In this document: positions 37,075 through 45,187 of the stretch, in pieces
Numbering within the stretch: position 1 is the first letter of the stretch
Layout: each line of letters starts with the position of its first letter
Origin: SAR86 cluster bacterium
GTDB lineage: Bacteria; Pseudomonadota; Gammaproteobacteria; Magnimaribacterales; TMED112
Direction of reading: 5' to 3'
Assembly (NCBI GenBank): GCA_023703535.1
Contig: CP097967.1
Coordinates: 538,543 to 602,542, forward strand
Length of the DNA: 64,000 bases
Made by a program: the position numbers and the translations under genes
Notes under the pieces: generated by a model
Seen by the model: only the letters and a program-made list of their open reading frames with translations
Told to the model about the DNA's origin: nothing
The model's database searches: none

Positions 37075-37158
37075 ATGGATGAAGGTTTAATAATTATATT
37101 GATAACACTTTTTGGCGGTGGCTATATATTGATAACTAAAAAGAAAAAGAATAAATAA
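37075..37158 (+). CDS. Possible 27-residue single-pass membrane peptide
   Basis: ATG at 37075, 15 bases after the tRNA-Leu CCA end, opens 27 codons. The peptide is MDEGLIIILITLFGGGYI followed by a short helix end and a KKKKNK tail, a plausible one-helix membrane protein with cytoplasmic lysines. AAAGG lies 5 bases before the ATG. The spacing and ribosome site resemble those of ggt after tRNA-Arg. No family is recognised. Confidence 0.4.
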   Translation: MDEGLIIILITLFGGGYILITKKKKNK

Positions 37159-37206
37159 CATTTACATAAACTGATGTAAGATAAAATTTTTAAGATGTAA
37201 TGGCTT

Positions 37207-37437
37207 ATGAAAAAGAAAGTATCTGAAAAAGCAAAAGCGAATTTTATAATTTTAAATACTGCCATTGCTTCTGGCGCGTCGTTAAAGAAAACATTCAAAA
37301 AATTAAATCTTGAAATGCCTATTAAATCAAACGTATCTTTTATGGTTAGAAATGGCAAATTTATTCCAAATAATAATTTTTTGGAGCCGGATTATGATTG
37401 CCCATCTTTGGATGAATTTAAAAAGAAAAGAAAATAA
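37207..37437 (+). CDS. Hypothetical protein, 76 residues
   Basis: A lysine-rich protein with no signal peptide or membrane segment: it starts MKKKVSEKAKANF, has a central SGASLKKTFKKLNLE and ends in DEFKKKRK. I do not recognise a family. It lies between the tRNA-Leu region and rluC, with no clear Shine-Dalgarno. Composition is ordinary for this genome, so it is more likely than the overlapping ORFs to be real. Confidence 0.45.
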   Translation: MKKKVSEKAKANFIILNTAIASGASLKKTFKKLNLEMPIKSNVSFMVRNGKFIPNNNFLEPDYDCPSLDEFKKKRK

Positions 37438-37450
37438 TTTTCATTCTTTT

Positions 37451-37588
37451 ATGCTATTATTCAAATTTATGCGGATACCATTATTAGTAATTTCGAGCTG
37501 CGTCTTTTTTTTAATGGTTGTTTCAATCGATGTAGTAAGAGGGAACGCTGCTTACTCAGATAAATTAGCTATTAGTAAGCTTGTTTAA
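37451..37588 (+). CDS. Possible 45-residue one-helix protein
   Basis: ATG at 37451, 13 bases after the previous ORF, opens 45 codons. A hydrophobic stretch (about 9-28, PLLVISSCVFFLMVVSI) follows a basic N-terminus, and a polar tail ends SKLV. It could be a small membrane protein. Its 3' end overlaps rluC by 24 bases. No family recognised. Confidence 0.3.
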   Translation: MLLFKFMRIPLLVISSCVFFLMVVSIDVVRGNAAYSDKLAISKLV

Positions 37589-38470
37589 ACCAAATTCATA
37601 ATTTTCTTTTGCAATCACCTTAACTTTTCTACCGTCATCAACAAAGTTAATCTCCTTTGCATGCAACATCATTCTTGATTTAGTTTCCTGGTATTTACTA
37701 AGTTTATATTTATTATCTCCAACTATTGGGTGTCCAGCACTACTACAATGAAGTCGAATTTGATGTGTTCTTCCAGTAATTGGAAGTGCAATAATATGTG
37801 AAAATAAATCATTGCATTTAATAAACTTAAATTTTGTATGTGATGTTTTTCCAGCTTCACTTTCAACCGAGAATCTTTGATTATTTAATTTTCTTACCTC
37901 TATATTCGATTCAATTTTTGTTTTACTTTTTGGCCATTGTCCATGAACGATACATTCATAGACTTTTTTTACTTGTTTATTTCTGAATTGTGCATGCACA
38001 TCTCTTAATGATGACATTTTCTTTGCAATAATTAGGCATCCACTTGTAAATTTGTCAATACGATGGGCTAGCTTGTAATCATCTGAATATTTATAAATTT
38101 TTTTTATCAATTCTATAACTCCAAAATTTAAGCCAGAACCACCATGCACTGCAAAATTAGGGGGTTTATTGATAACAATAAAATTTTTAGAATCATAAAT
38201 AATAGAATTTTCTATGAGTTCTAAATGTCGAGATATATTTGGAGATTCATTGACGCTTTTCTTCTCAACAAAAGCAGGACATGAAATTTTATCTTTTTCA
38301 CACAATTTATAATCTGGTTTTGATTTTTTACCATTTACCTTGATCTTTGCCTTTCTAATTGAGCTATATATTTTTGATTTAGGTACTTTTTTGTATTTAG
38401 AAAAAATAAAATTATCTAATCTTCTTCCAGAGTTATCTTGATCAATAATTAAAAATTCAATTTTTATCAT
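37565..38470 (-). CDS. rluC: Ribosomal large subunit pseudouridine synthase C
   Basis: A 301-residue RluA-family pseudouridine synthase with an N-terminal S4 domain (RRLDNFIFSKY through IKVNGKKSKP, about 15-60). The catalytic motif is AHRIDKFTSG (about 140-149), where the usual HRLDR has lysine after the catalytic aspartate. Late GRTHQIRLHCSSAGHPIVGD is canonical. It modifies 23S rRNA (955, 2504, 2580 in E. coli). It is divergent from rne, as in E. coli, which supports the RluC call over RluD. Confidence 0.85.
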   Translation of the reverse strand: MIKIEFLIIDQDNSGRRLDNFIFSKYKKVPKSKIYSSIRKAKIKVNGKKSKPDYKLCEKDKISCPAFVEKKSVNESPNISRHLELIENSIIYDSKNFIVINKPPNFAVHGGSGLNFGVIELIKKIYKYSDDYKLAHRIDKFTSGCLIIAKKMSSLRDVHAQFRNKQVKKVYECIVHGQWPKSKTKIESNIEVRKLNNQRFSVESEAGKTSHTKFKFIKCNDLFSHIIALPITGRTHQIRLHCSSAGHPIVGDNKYKLSKYQETKSRMMLHAKEINFVDDGRKVKVIAKENYEFGLNKLTNS

Positions 38471-38618
38471 TATGCTGTAGAATATGTTCTAGCTTACTAC
38501 CAGAAATAAGAAATATACAAAGTAAGCAGAAAGAAATTAATTATATATATGATAAGAACAATAAAAATTAGATTAAAAAGTTTATATAAAATGAATAATT
38601 CTACAAAACTTCAGATTT

Positions 38619-38801
38619 AAAAAAGTTCTTATCTCTTATTAAGATACAAATTCCATCAATGGTAAAAGAAGTGCTTTAGTTGATGGTGAAAAGTTAATAG
38701 ATTTTGACTTAGAATTCGGTGGCACTTCCTTTCAAAAAGGGAGCATTCACAAAGGAAAAATAACTAAAATTGAGGCAAGCCTTGAAGCAATTTTCGTTGA
38801 A
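38619..38801 (+). other. Rne N-terminal coding homology without start codon and with an in-frame TAA
   Basis: In the same frame as rne, 38619-38639 reads KKVLISY, then TAA at 38640-38642, then DTNSINGKRSALVDGEKL and, further on, GKITKIEASLEAIFVE directly into the annotated ORF. This matches the first 60 residues of RNase E (KRMLINAT..RVALVDG..KGKITRIEPSLEAAFVD). There is no in-frame ATG, GTG or TTG before 38802. Either the sequence has errors here, or the gene uses a rare start such as ATC at 38655, or the 5' end is mutated. Confidence 0.7.
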
Positions 38802-40547
38802 ATGGGCTCTTCAAGACATGGATTTTTACCTTTCAAAGAGCTTAATGCTGATTATTTTGACCAATCTAAAACTGGTGCAGATAGATTTAAAATCAAAGAA
38901 GGCGATGATATTGTTGTTCAGATTGAAAAGGAAGAGAGAGCAAATAAAGGCGCTGCTTTATCAACCTACATATCATTAGCTAGCAGATATGTTGTACTGA
39001 TGGTGAATCATCCTTCAGGTGGAGGTATCTCTAGACGAATCCATGGCGATGAAAGAGAAAAGGTAAAAGAGCTAATGGATTCGCTAAAAGTTCCTGAAAA
39101 TATGAGTGTCATAATCAGAACTGCTGGAATTGATAAAGAAAAAGAACAATTGAACTGGGATTTGGAGTATCTAAAAAAACTTTGGGTCGAAGTAAGTGCT
39201 GCAATAAATGATGCTAAAACTAATCAACTTATTTATGCCGATCAAAGCTTAATACAAAAAACTATAAGGGATTACTTCAAAGCAGATATAGGTGAACTTG
39301 TTGTTGATAATGAAGACGACTTTGAATCAGCAAAGGTATATGCTCAAAAAATTGTTCCAGATTTTGTAGATAAAATTAAGTTGTATCAAGATAACATTCC
39401 TCTGTTTGCAAGCTATGGAATAGAGTCAAAAATTGAATCTGCTTTTTCTAGAGAAGTTAAACTTCCATCTGGGGGATCGTTAGTAATCGATTCCGGTGAG
39501 GCTTTAACATCCATTGATATAAACTCTGCTAAATCTACAAAAGGTGGAGATATTGAGGAAACAGCCCTTAAGACAAATCTTGAATCTGCACATGAAATTG
39601 GAAAACAAGTTAAATTACGTGATCTCGGTGGTTTAATTGTTATTGATTTTATAGATATGGATGATGAGAAAAATAATGAAAAGGTAGAAAGAGCGATGTA
39701 TGAGTCCACAAAGCAAGACCATGCAAGGGTACAGTTAGATAAAATATCAAGATTTGGTCTAATGGAAATGTCCCGACAAAGAATTAAACCCGCATTGAAT
39801 GACTTGATGGGAAAAACTATATGGGTAAGGTCTGTTGTTTCGATATGTGAATCAATTTTTAGACTTTTAACAGAGAAAGCAATAAATAATAAATCCAGTG
39901 CACTTCTCCTAAAAGTATCTCCTAATATCGCAAATGAACTTTTAAACAGATACAGAAATAACTTAAATCAGATCGAGGCTAAATTTGAAATTAAAATTCT
40001 TGTATTTATCGATCCGTATAAACAAAATGATAACTACACAATTGAAGTTAAGAAAAATGCTTATTTTGATTACGAATCTGAACTTAACGAATCATCAAAA
40101 GCTTTCCAAAATAGAAGTAGCTACAATATTAAGGTTCCAAAAAGACAGGCTAAAGCTTTAGTAGAGGATGTTGAATTCAGCAATATGCCTAGTTCTGAAA
40201 GTGACAAAAAAGGCTTCATAGACTCTTTATTTAGTTTTTTCAAATCTGATGAAGAGGCGAATCAAAAAAAGCCTGTGAAAAAATTTTCTCCCGATAGAAA
40301 TAGAAATAAAGGAAGAAAACCTAATAAATTTAGAAAACCTAGGCCAACAAAATTTAAAAATGATAGAAAGGTTGAAAGAAAACCTAAACCAATTAGTAAA
40401 AAACCTATTGATGGAAATAAGAAACCAGTAAAGGTTGAAAAAAAGCCAATTCCTGACGATAACATTGGTAATGTAAAAGAGGTTAAGCAAACTAAAAAAA
40501 GGCCTGTTGTTAGAGCTAAAAATGACCCTAGATCAGGGAATCGATAA
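38802..40547 (+). CDS. rne: Ribonuclease E (short form)
   Basis: Endoribonuclease core of RNA decay. From the first canonical start the protein has 581 residues; homology extends upstream (see 38619-38801). The S1 part (SRHGFLPFKE) is followed by the DNase I-like domain with both catalytic aspartates in ALTSIDINSA and IVIDFIDMD, and RFGLMEMSRQR. The zinc-link motif CPxC that normally follows is missing. The C-terminal tail is a Lys/Arg/Pro-rich region (about 480-581), likely RNA-binding, much shorter than the 500-residue scaffold in E. coli. It overlaps nudC by 20 bases at the 3' end. Confidence 0.82.
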   Translation: MGSSRHGFLPFKELNADYFDQSKTGADRFKIKEGDDIVVQIEKEERANKGAALSTYISLASRYVVLMVNHPSGGGISRRIHGDEREKVKELMDSLKVPENMSVIIRTAGIDKEKEQLNWDLEYLKKLWVEVSAAINDAKTNQLIYADQSLIQKTIRDYFKADIGELVVDNEDDFESAKVYAQKIVPDFVDKIKLYQDNIPLFASYGIESKIESAFSREVKLPSGGSLVIDSGEALTSIDINSAKSTKGGDIEETALKTNLESAHEIGKQVKLRDLGGLIVIDFIDMDDEKNNEKVERAMYESTKQDHARVQLDKISRFGLMEMSRQRIKPALNDLMGKTIWVRSVVSICESIFRLLTEKAINNKSSALLLKVSPNIANELLNRYRNNLNQIEAKFEIKILVFIDPYKQNDNYTIEVKKNAYFDYESELNESSKAFQNRSSYNIKVPKRQAKALVEDVEFSNMPSSESDKKGFIDSLFSFFKSDEEANQKKPVKKFSPDRNRNKGRKPNKFRKPRPTKFKNDRKVERKPKPISKKPIDGNKKPVKVEKKPIPDDNIGNVKEVKQTKKRPVVRAKNDPRSGNR

Positions 40548-41316
40548 CATGCTGTATCAATTTATTTGATAAAGAAGGGGGCGGTGGGATTTTTGGCAAA
40601 TCCTTTTTATGAAACCATCTACCCTCTTCTATCTCTTCATCATCAAGAGTGAGTTCTTCTTCATTAGTCTCCGCGGTAAAAGCCATCATTAATTGATTTG
40701 GAAATGGCCATGGTTGACTCTCAAAATATTTAACATTTGTCACTTTGATACCTACTTCTTCAAAAACTTCACGTCTTACACATTCTTCTAGAGTTTCTCC
40801 ATACTCAACAAATCCTGCAATTACTGTGAAGAAAAATGAGTGTCTATAGTGCTTTACTAATAACATTTTATCTTTATTGGTTACTGCTACTAAAATGCAA
40901 GGTGACATTTTGGGGTAATAACTAAATTTATTTTTTTTACTACTTTTAGCTAAATCTTCTTTTATTTGCTCAAGTTCATCTCCATGCTCTGGGCAATAAA
41001 GAAATTTATAAATCCAATCATTAATTTGTACTGCTCTAGAAAAATATGAGAATTCTTCATAATTCAAATGCATGAGCACTTCTCTTCTTTTAAGTAAATT
41101 TTCACTTAATGTATCTATGCCTTTTTCTAGATAAATAGAATCTTTACCATTGTTATAGATCTCAAAAAAGGAATTATTTTTTGTATCTTGAGGATCATTT
41201 AGTATTGAACCTGTTTCTTTATTAATTAATATTTTATTTTCTTCTGTGATAAAAATAACTTTATCAGTTACTTTTGGTCTTGATAAAGATGAAAAACAAG
41301 GTATATAAATAGACAT
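40528..41316 (-). CDS. nudC: NADH pyrophosphatase / NAD-decapping Nudix hydrolase
   Basis: Hydrolyses NADH and removes NAD caps from RNA; 262 residues from the ATG at 41316, chosen because an upstream ATG would run across the nhaB start. The Nudix box is GFVEYGETLEECVRREVFEEVG, and the NudC-specific SQPWPFPNQL follows. The N-terminal zinc ribbon (two CxxC pairs in E. coli) is degenerate: YCPEHG keeps one Cys and one His, and the second pair is gone (KFSYYPKMSP). Confidence 0.88.
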   Translation of the reverse strand: MSIYIPCFSSLSRPKVTDKVIFITEENKILINKETGSILNDPQDTKNNSFFEIYNNGKDSIYLEKGIDTLSENLLKRREVLMHLNYEEFSYFSRAVQINDWIYKFLYCPEHGDELEQIKEDLAKSSKKNKFSYYPKMSPCILVAVTNKDKMLLVKHYRHSFFFTVIAGFVEYGETLEECVRREVFEEVGIKVTNVKYFESQPWPFPNQLMMAFTAETNEEELTLDDEEIEEGRWFHKKDLPKIPPPPSLSNKLIQHVIDSLI

Positions 41317-41322
41317 ATTCTG

Positions 41323-41328
41323 TATAAT
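41323..41328 (+). promoter_or_regulatory. -10 element of nhaB
   Basis: A perfect TATAAT ends 10 bases before the nhaB ATG (41339) in the 22-base gap to nudC, implying a leader of only about 4 bases. No good -35 seen. Confidence 0.55.
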
Positions 41329-41338
41329 GTAACTTTTT

Positions 41339-42811
41339 ATGACCAATGTTTTAAGCACATTTTTTGAAAGCTTCCTTGGAAATGCTCCAAGTTGGTACAA
41401 AAGAACTATTTTTGGATTTTTAATTATTAATCCTGCACTTTATTTTTTACTAAATATTTTAGGTTTAGAGACCGGCTTCATATTGGGTTGGATTTTCTTA
41501 CTACAATTCATCTTTACATTAATATTTTCAATTCAATGTTATCCATTGCAACCAGGTGGATTAATTGCATTTCAAGCCCTATTAATGGGATTAACTGATA
41601 CGTATCAAGTTTTTCATGAAATTGAGGGAAATTTAGAAGTTCTTTTACTTCTAATGTTTATGGTTTCTGCAATATTCTTTATGAAAGATTTATTGCTTGT
41701 TATTTTTACGAAAATCATTGAATTTTTTGAAAATAAAACAATACTCTCACTTCTTTTTTTATTTTCTTCAGCTTTTTTATCTGCATTTCTTGATGCACTT
41801 ACAGTTACTGCTGTACTTATTTCTGTCTCTATTGGCTTTTATAATATTTTTGCTGATAACCTAAAAAATAAAACCATAACTCAAAAAGAATTTGATCAAG
41901 GGAAGGCTTTTTTAAGAGATATCGTGATGCATGGAGCAGTAGGTACTGCTTTGGGTGGTGTTTGCACAATTGTTGGAGAACCACAGAATTTATTAATTGC
42001 AACCAAAGCTGATTGGAGCTTTATAGAGTTCTTCCTTAGAATGGCCCCTGTAACAATTCCTGTTTTATTTTTTGGAATACTTACATGTATTATTATCGAA
42101 AAGTTAAAACTTTCTGAATACGGTGCTCAACTTCCATCAACATTAAGAGATAAATTAATTGATGCAGCTTTAGAAAAAGAAAAAAATAGAACAAACATTG
42201 AAAACACTCACTTAGTCATTGAAGCATTACTAGGAATATTACTTATTTTTGCTCTTGCATTTCATTTAGCACAAGTAGGTGTAATAGGATTGTTCTTACT
42301 TGTATTTCTTACCGCTCTTAAAGGGATTACATCTGAACATGATTTAGGCGAGGCTTTTAAAGAACCTCTTCCCTTCACAGCTCTTCTTGTAATATTTTTC
42401 GTTATTGTTGCTGTTATTCATGATCAAAACTTGTTTTCTCCTGTAACAAGCTATGTTTTATCTACATCACCAGATATACAAACTCCACTATTTTTTATAG
42501 CGAATGGTGTTCTTTCTGCAATCAGTGATAATGTATTTGTCGCTACTGTATATATGAATGAAATTATGGCAGCGCTGAATGATGGATTAATTAATAGGGA
42601 ACAATTTGATAACTTGGCTGTTGCTATAAACACAGGAACAAATCTTCCAAGTGTTGCTACTCCAAATGGACAAGCAGCATTTCTTTTTCTTTTAACTTCT
42701 TCTCTTGCTCCATTGATAGGGCTCTCTTACTTAAAGATGGTGTATAAGGCGTTACCATACACAATAGTGCTAACTATAGTTGGTCTCATTTGTGTAATCT
42801 TATTTATTTAA
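41339..42811 (+). CDS. nhaB: Na+/H+ antiporter NhaB
   Basis: A 490-residue inner-membrane antiporter with about 12 hydrophobic segments; the E. coli protein has 513. Conserved stretches are SFLGNAPSWYKR near the N-terminus, YPLQPGGLIAFQA (about 69-81), FLDALTVTAVLISV (about 147-160), HGAVGTALGGVCTIVGEPQN (about 198-217) and ATPNGQAAFLFLLTS near 440. It removes sodium, important in sea water. Its stop overlaps the dusA start (TAATG). Confidence 0.9.
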   Translation: MTNVLSTFFESFLGNAPSWYKRTIFGFLIINPALYFLLNILGLETGFILGWIFLLQFIFTLIFSIQCYPLQPGGLIAFQALLMGLTDTYQVFHEIEGNLEVLLLLMFMVSAIFFMKDLLLVIFTKIIEFFENKTILSLLFLFSSAFLSAFLDALTVTAVLISVSIGFYNIFADNLKNKTITQKEFDQGKAFLRDIVMHGAVGTALGGVCTIVGEPQNLLIATKADWSFIEFFLRMAPVTIPVLFFGILTCIIIEKLKLSEYGAQLPSTLRDKLIDAALEKEKNRTNIENTHLVIEALLGILLIFALAFHLAQVGVIGLFLLVFLTALKGITSEHDLGEAFKEPLPFTALLVIFFVIVAVIHDQNLFSPVTSYVLSTSPDIQTPLFFIANGVLSAISDNVFVATVYMNEIMAALNDGLINREQFDNLAVAINTGTNLPSVATPNGQAAFLFLLTSSLAPLIGLSYLKMVYKALPYTIVLTIVGLICVILFI

Positions 42812-43788
42812 TGAAAAGAAAATTCTGCATTGCTCCAATGATGAAGAAGACGGATAAACACTTCCGTTTTTTATCAAGATTATTGAGTGAGAATGCTTAT
42901 TTATACACAGAAATGATTCACTCAAATGCAATTATTAAAGGAGATGCTAATAAATTATTATCATTTAATGATTGTGAACAACCAGTTGCTTTGCAACTTG
43001 GTGGTAGTAATCCAAAAGATTTAGGGATTGCTGCTAGTATTGGTGAAGATTTTGGATATAGTGAGATAAATCTTAACGTTGGATGCCCGTCTAAAAAAGT
43101 GAAATCTGGGAATTTTGGAGTTTTTTTAATGAAAGATAAAAACTTATTATCAGAATGCTTATATGAAATGAAAAAAAATGTATCTTTGCCAGTTACTGTT
43201 AAATGTAGAATCGGGGTTGACGAATTTGAAGGAAAAGATTTTCTCTTTAATTTTGTTAACGAAATTTCTAATGTTGGTATAAAAACATTTATTATTCATG
43301 CAAGAAAGGCAATAAGTGGTCTTGATACAAAGAGAAACAGAACTATACCTAAACTCAATTATAAAATTGTTAGAGATCTTAAAGAAGAATTTTCTGAATT
43401 AGAAATTATTTTAAATGGTGGAATTGATAATCTTAAGGACTGCAAAAACTTACTAAATAATTTTGATGGAATTATGTTAGGAAGAAAAATTTATGATGAT
43501 CCGCTATTTCTTCTAGATGTAGAAAAAGAAATTTTTAATAACGTAAGTCAAGAATCTTTAAAAAGCATCATGAATAAGTACTTGGTATATGTTTTGAACC
43601 TTCCAAATCAAAAGGATATAAATAGAGCTCTAAATCATTTTATGCAACTTATTAAAGTTATTTCTAAAAATAAAAAAGTAAGAAATGAAATACTAGATTC
43701 ACTCAAAAACAAAAATATCTCAATAGAAGATATATTTATTGATTTAAAAGAGGATCTGCTGCGAAAAGATCTAGCTCTAAATCTGTAA
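42811..43788 (+). CDS. dusA: tRNA-dihydrouridine synthase A
   Basis: FMN enzyme reducing U20/20a in the tRNA D loop. The 325-residue protein starts at the ATG overlapping the nhaB stop; the alternative start 21 bases upstream lies inside nhaB. It has CIAPMMKKTDKHFR (about 5-18), LYTEMI, ALQLGG, NLNVGCPSKKV (catalytic Cys about 94), KCRIGVD, and IIHARKA with ILNGGI for flavin binding. The C-terminus overlaps mlaA by 53 bases, long for a convergent pair. Confidence 0.85.
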   Translation: MKRKFCIAPMMKKTDKHFRFLSRLLSENAYLYTEMIHSNAIIKGDANKLLSFNDCEQPVALQLGGSNPKDLGIAASIGEDFGYSEINLNVGCPSKKVKSGNFGVFLMKDKNLLSECLYEMKKNVSLPVTVKCRIGVDEFEGKDFLFNFVNEISNVGIKTFIIHARKAISGLDTKRNRTIPKLNYKIVRDLKEEFSELEIILNGGIDNLKDCKNLLNNFDGIMLGRKIYDDPLFLLDVEKEIFNNVSQESLKSIMNKYLVYVLNLPNQKDINRALNHFMQLIKVISKNKKVRNEILDSLKNKNISIEDIFIDLKEDLLRKDLALNL

Positions 43789-44458
43789 GAAATTCATCTT
43801 CAACCTCTCCATCGAAAACTAAATCATTACGAGTTTGCAAATAAACACTTTTAACAAATTCATATTTGTCGCCGACAATGAGTTTTTCTGCGACTAATAA
43901 ACGTTCACGTGTTTCCACCGCATCGAGTAAATTTATAAAAATTTTTGCCTCCTCATCTGAAACTGATAAATTTCCAGAAAGAAACCAACTAGTCGGCTTG
44001 CTAAATGAATCTCTAATGGTTGAAGGACCAATTAATGGCAAAAACACATAAGGGCCAGCTGGCACCCCCCAATAACCAAGAGTTTGACCAAAATCTTCAT
44101 CATGTCTTTCAAAGCCAACTCTAGTAGCTACATCAACAAATCCAACAATTCCGATTGTAGAGTTAATTAAAAATCTAAGAGAATCCTGGCCAGCAAGAAC
44201 AATTTTTCCTTGTAATAGTTGATTTATAATTGTGTCTACTTCTGAAAGGTTATAAAAAAAATTGGTAACAGAATTTTTAATGAACCTAGGTGTTACATCC
44301 CTGTAAATTTCTGCAACTGGTCTTATAATCATTGTGTCAAGATCATCAGATATCTCAAAAACAATACGATTTGTTGATTCAAAGGGGTCTACATTAACAT
44401 CTTCATTTTCCGCGATTGAAAATGTTGAGATAAAAAAAAGAAATAAAAATCTTTTCAT
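43736..44458 (-). CDS. mlaA: MlaA/VacJ-family lipid asymmetry protein
   Basis: Outer-membrane component that removes misplaced phospholipids from the outer leaflet. The 240-residue protein has a signal peptide (about 1-16) that lacks a lipobox cysteine, so it is not obviously lipidated. Family motifs: DPFESTNRIVFEISDDLD (about 24-41), INQLLQGK, FLINSTIGIVGFVDVA (about 95-110), DFGQTLGYWGVPAGPYVFLP (about 122-141) and GPSTIRD. It lies after mrp, sharing one base with it. Confidence 0.85.
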   Translation of the reverse strand: MKRFLFLFFISTFSIAENEDVNVDPFESTNRIVFEISDDLDTMIIRPVAEIYRDVTPRFIKNSVTNFFYNLSEVDTIINQLLQGKIVLAGQDSLRFLINSTIGIVGFVDVATRVGFERHDEDFGQTLGYWGVPAGPYVFLPLIGPSTIRDSFSKPTSWFLSGNLSVSDEEAKIFINLLDAVETRERLLVAEKLIVGDKYEFVKSVYLQTRNDLVFDGEVEDEFLTDLELDLFAADPLLNQ

Positions 44459-45153
44459 TAAGTGAATAGCTTATCAGGAAAATAGTCTTTAAGTTTCGAA
44501 ATTTTTCTTATTTCCTTGTAAAACAGATTTTTAGGGACTCTAGGAAGAGAAAATAAAATCTTATGATTAGGAAATTCAGCTTGTATTCTCTTCGATAAGA
44601 TTGGTTTATCACCTAATTGAAAGTTCTCAGAAAAATTCTCTATAATTCCTATTTGATTGACATTTAACTTATTGAATAAATTATCTGTTTTCTTTAAATC
44701 ATCAATGCTTAATTCATCATCCACTGCAATTAGTAAACTTTTTTTTATTTTAATGTCATCAAATATAGTTAAATAGGCATCCCCTGTGCCCGGAGGCATG
44801 TCGATTAACAGAAAATCTAAGTTTCCCCACTCAACTTTAGTTGTAATTTGTTTTATTGCACTACTTAGCATTGGTCCTCTCCATGCCGCTGCTTGACCTT
44901 GATTTATAACAAATGACATTGAACTTAAGGCAATGTCATCGATTACAACAGGTTCAAATAAATTATTTTTTTTTAAAATAAGTTCGTGTTGCTTATGCTC
45001 AAAATCTAATAGCCTTAAGATATTTGGGCCATAAATATCTGCATCTACTATTCCTACTTTTAATCCTTTAGATTGTAAATATTTTGCAAGAAGTACTGTA
45101 ATTGAGGATTTTCCAACTCCTCCTTTTGTAGATGAAATAGCGATTTTTTCCAT
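44458..45153 (-). CDS. mrp: Mrp/ApbC-family Fe-S cluster carrier ATPase
   Basis: P-loop ATPase thought to carry Fe-S clusters; about 231 residues starting at MEKIAISS (an ATG three codons upstream is possible). The deviant Walker A is STKGGVGKSS (about 8-17), then DADIYGPN, and LLIDMPPGTGD (Walker B, about 113-123). It lacks the N-terminal MIP18 domain of E. coli Mrp, and I see no CxxC cluster-binding motif near the C-terminus, so cluster carriage is doubtful. It is divergent from metG, as in E. coli. Confidence 0.78.
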   Translation of the reverse strand: MEKIAISSTKGGVGKSSITVLLAKYLQSKGLKVGIVDADIYGPNILRLLDFEHKQHELILKKNNLFEPVVIDDIALSSMSFVINQGQAAAWRGPMLSSAIKQITTKVEWGNLDFLLIDMPPGTGDAYLTIFDDIKIKKSLLIAVDDELSIDDLKKTDNLFNKLNVNQIGIIENFSENFQLGDKPILSKRIQAEFPNHKILFSLPRVPKNLFYKEIRKISKLKDYFPDKLFT

Positions 45154-45175
45154 AACAAACAAATTAACATATAAT
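45147..45175 (+). promoter_or_regulatory. metG promoter
   Basis: TTTCCA (45147-45152), 17-base spacer, perfect TATAAT (45170-45175), then 12 bases to the metG ATG, giving a leader of about 5 bases. The -35 overlaps the mrp start codon, so the two genes may affect each other's initiation. Confidence 0.6.
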
Positions 45176-45187
45176 TTTCACATCTAC

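Noticed and set aside
37310-37450. 92-codon reading of the ORF ending at 37588
   Set aside because: Its 5' half overlaps the 76-residue ORF in another frame; the start at 37451 gives a simpler arrangement.
40227-40490. Aromatic, Phe-rich minus-strand ORFs opposite the rne tail
   Set aside because: They are the complement of the Lys/Pro-rich RNase E C-terminus; composition is explained by that gene.
41317-41400. N-terminal extension of nudC to 41400
   Set aside because: It would run across the nhaB promoter and start; the ATG at 41316 fits the protein family better.
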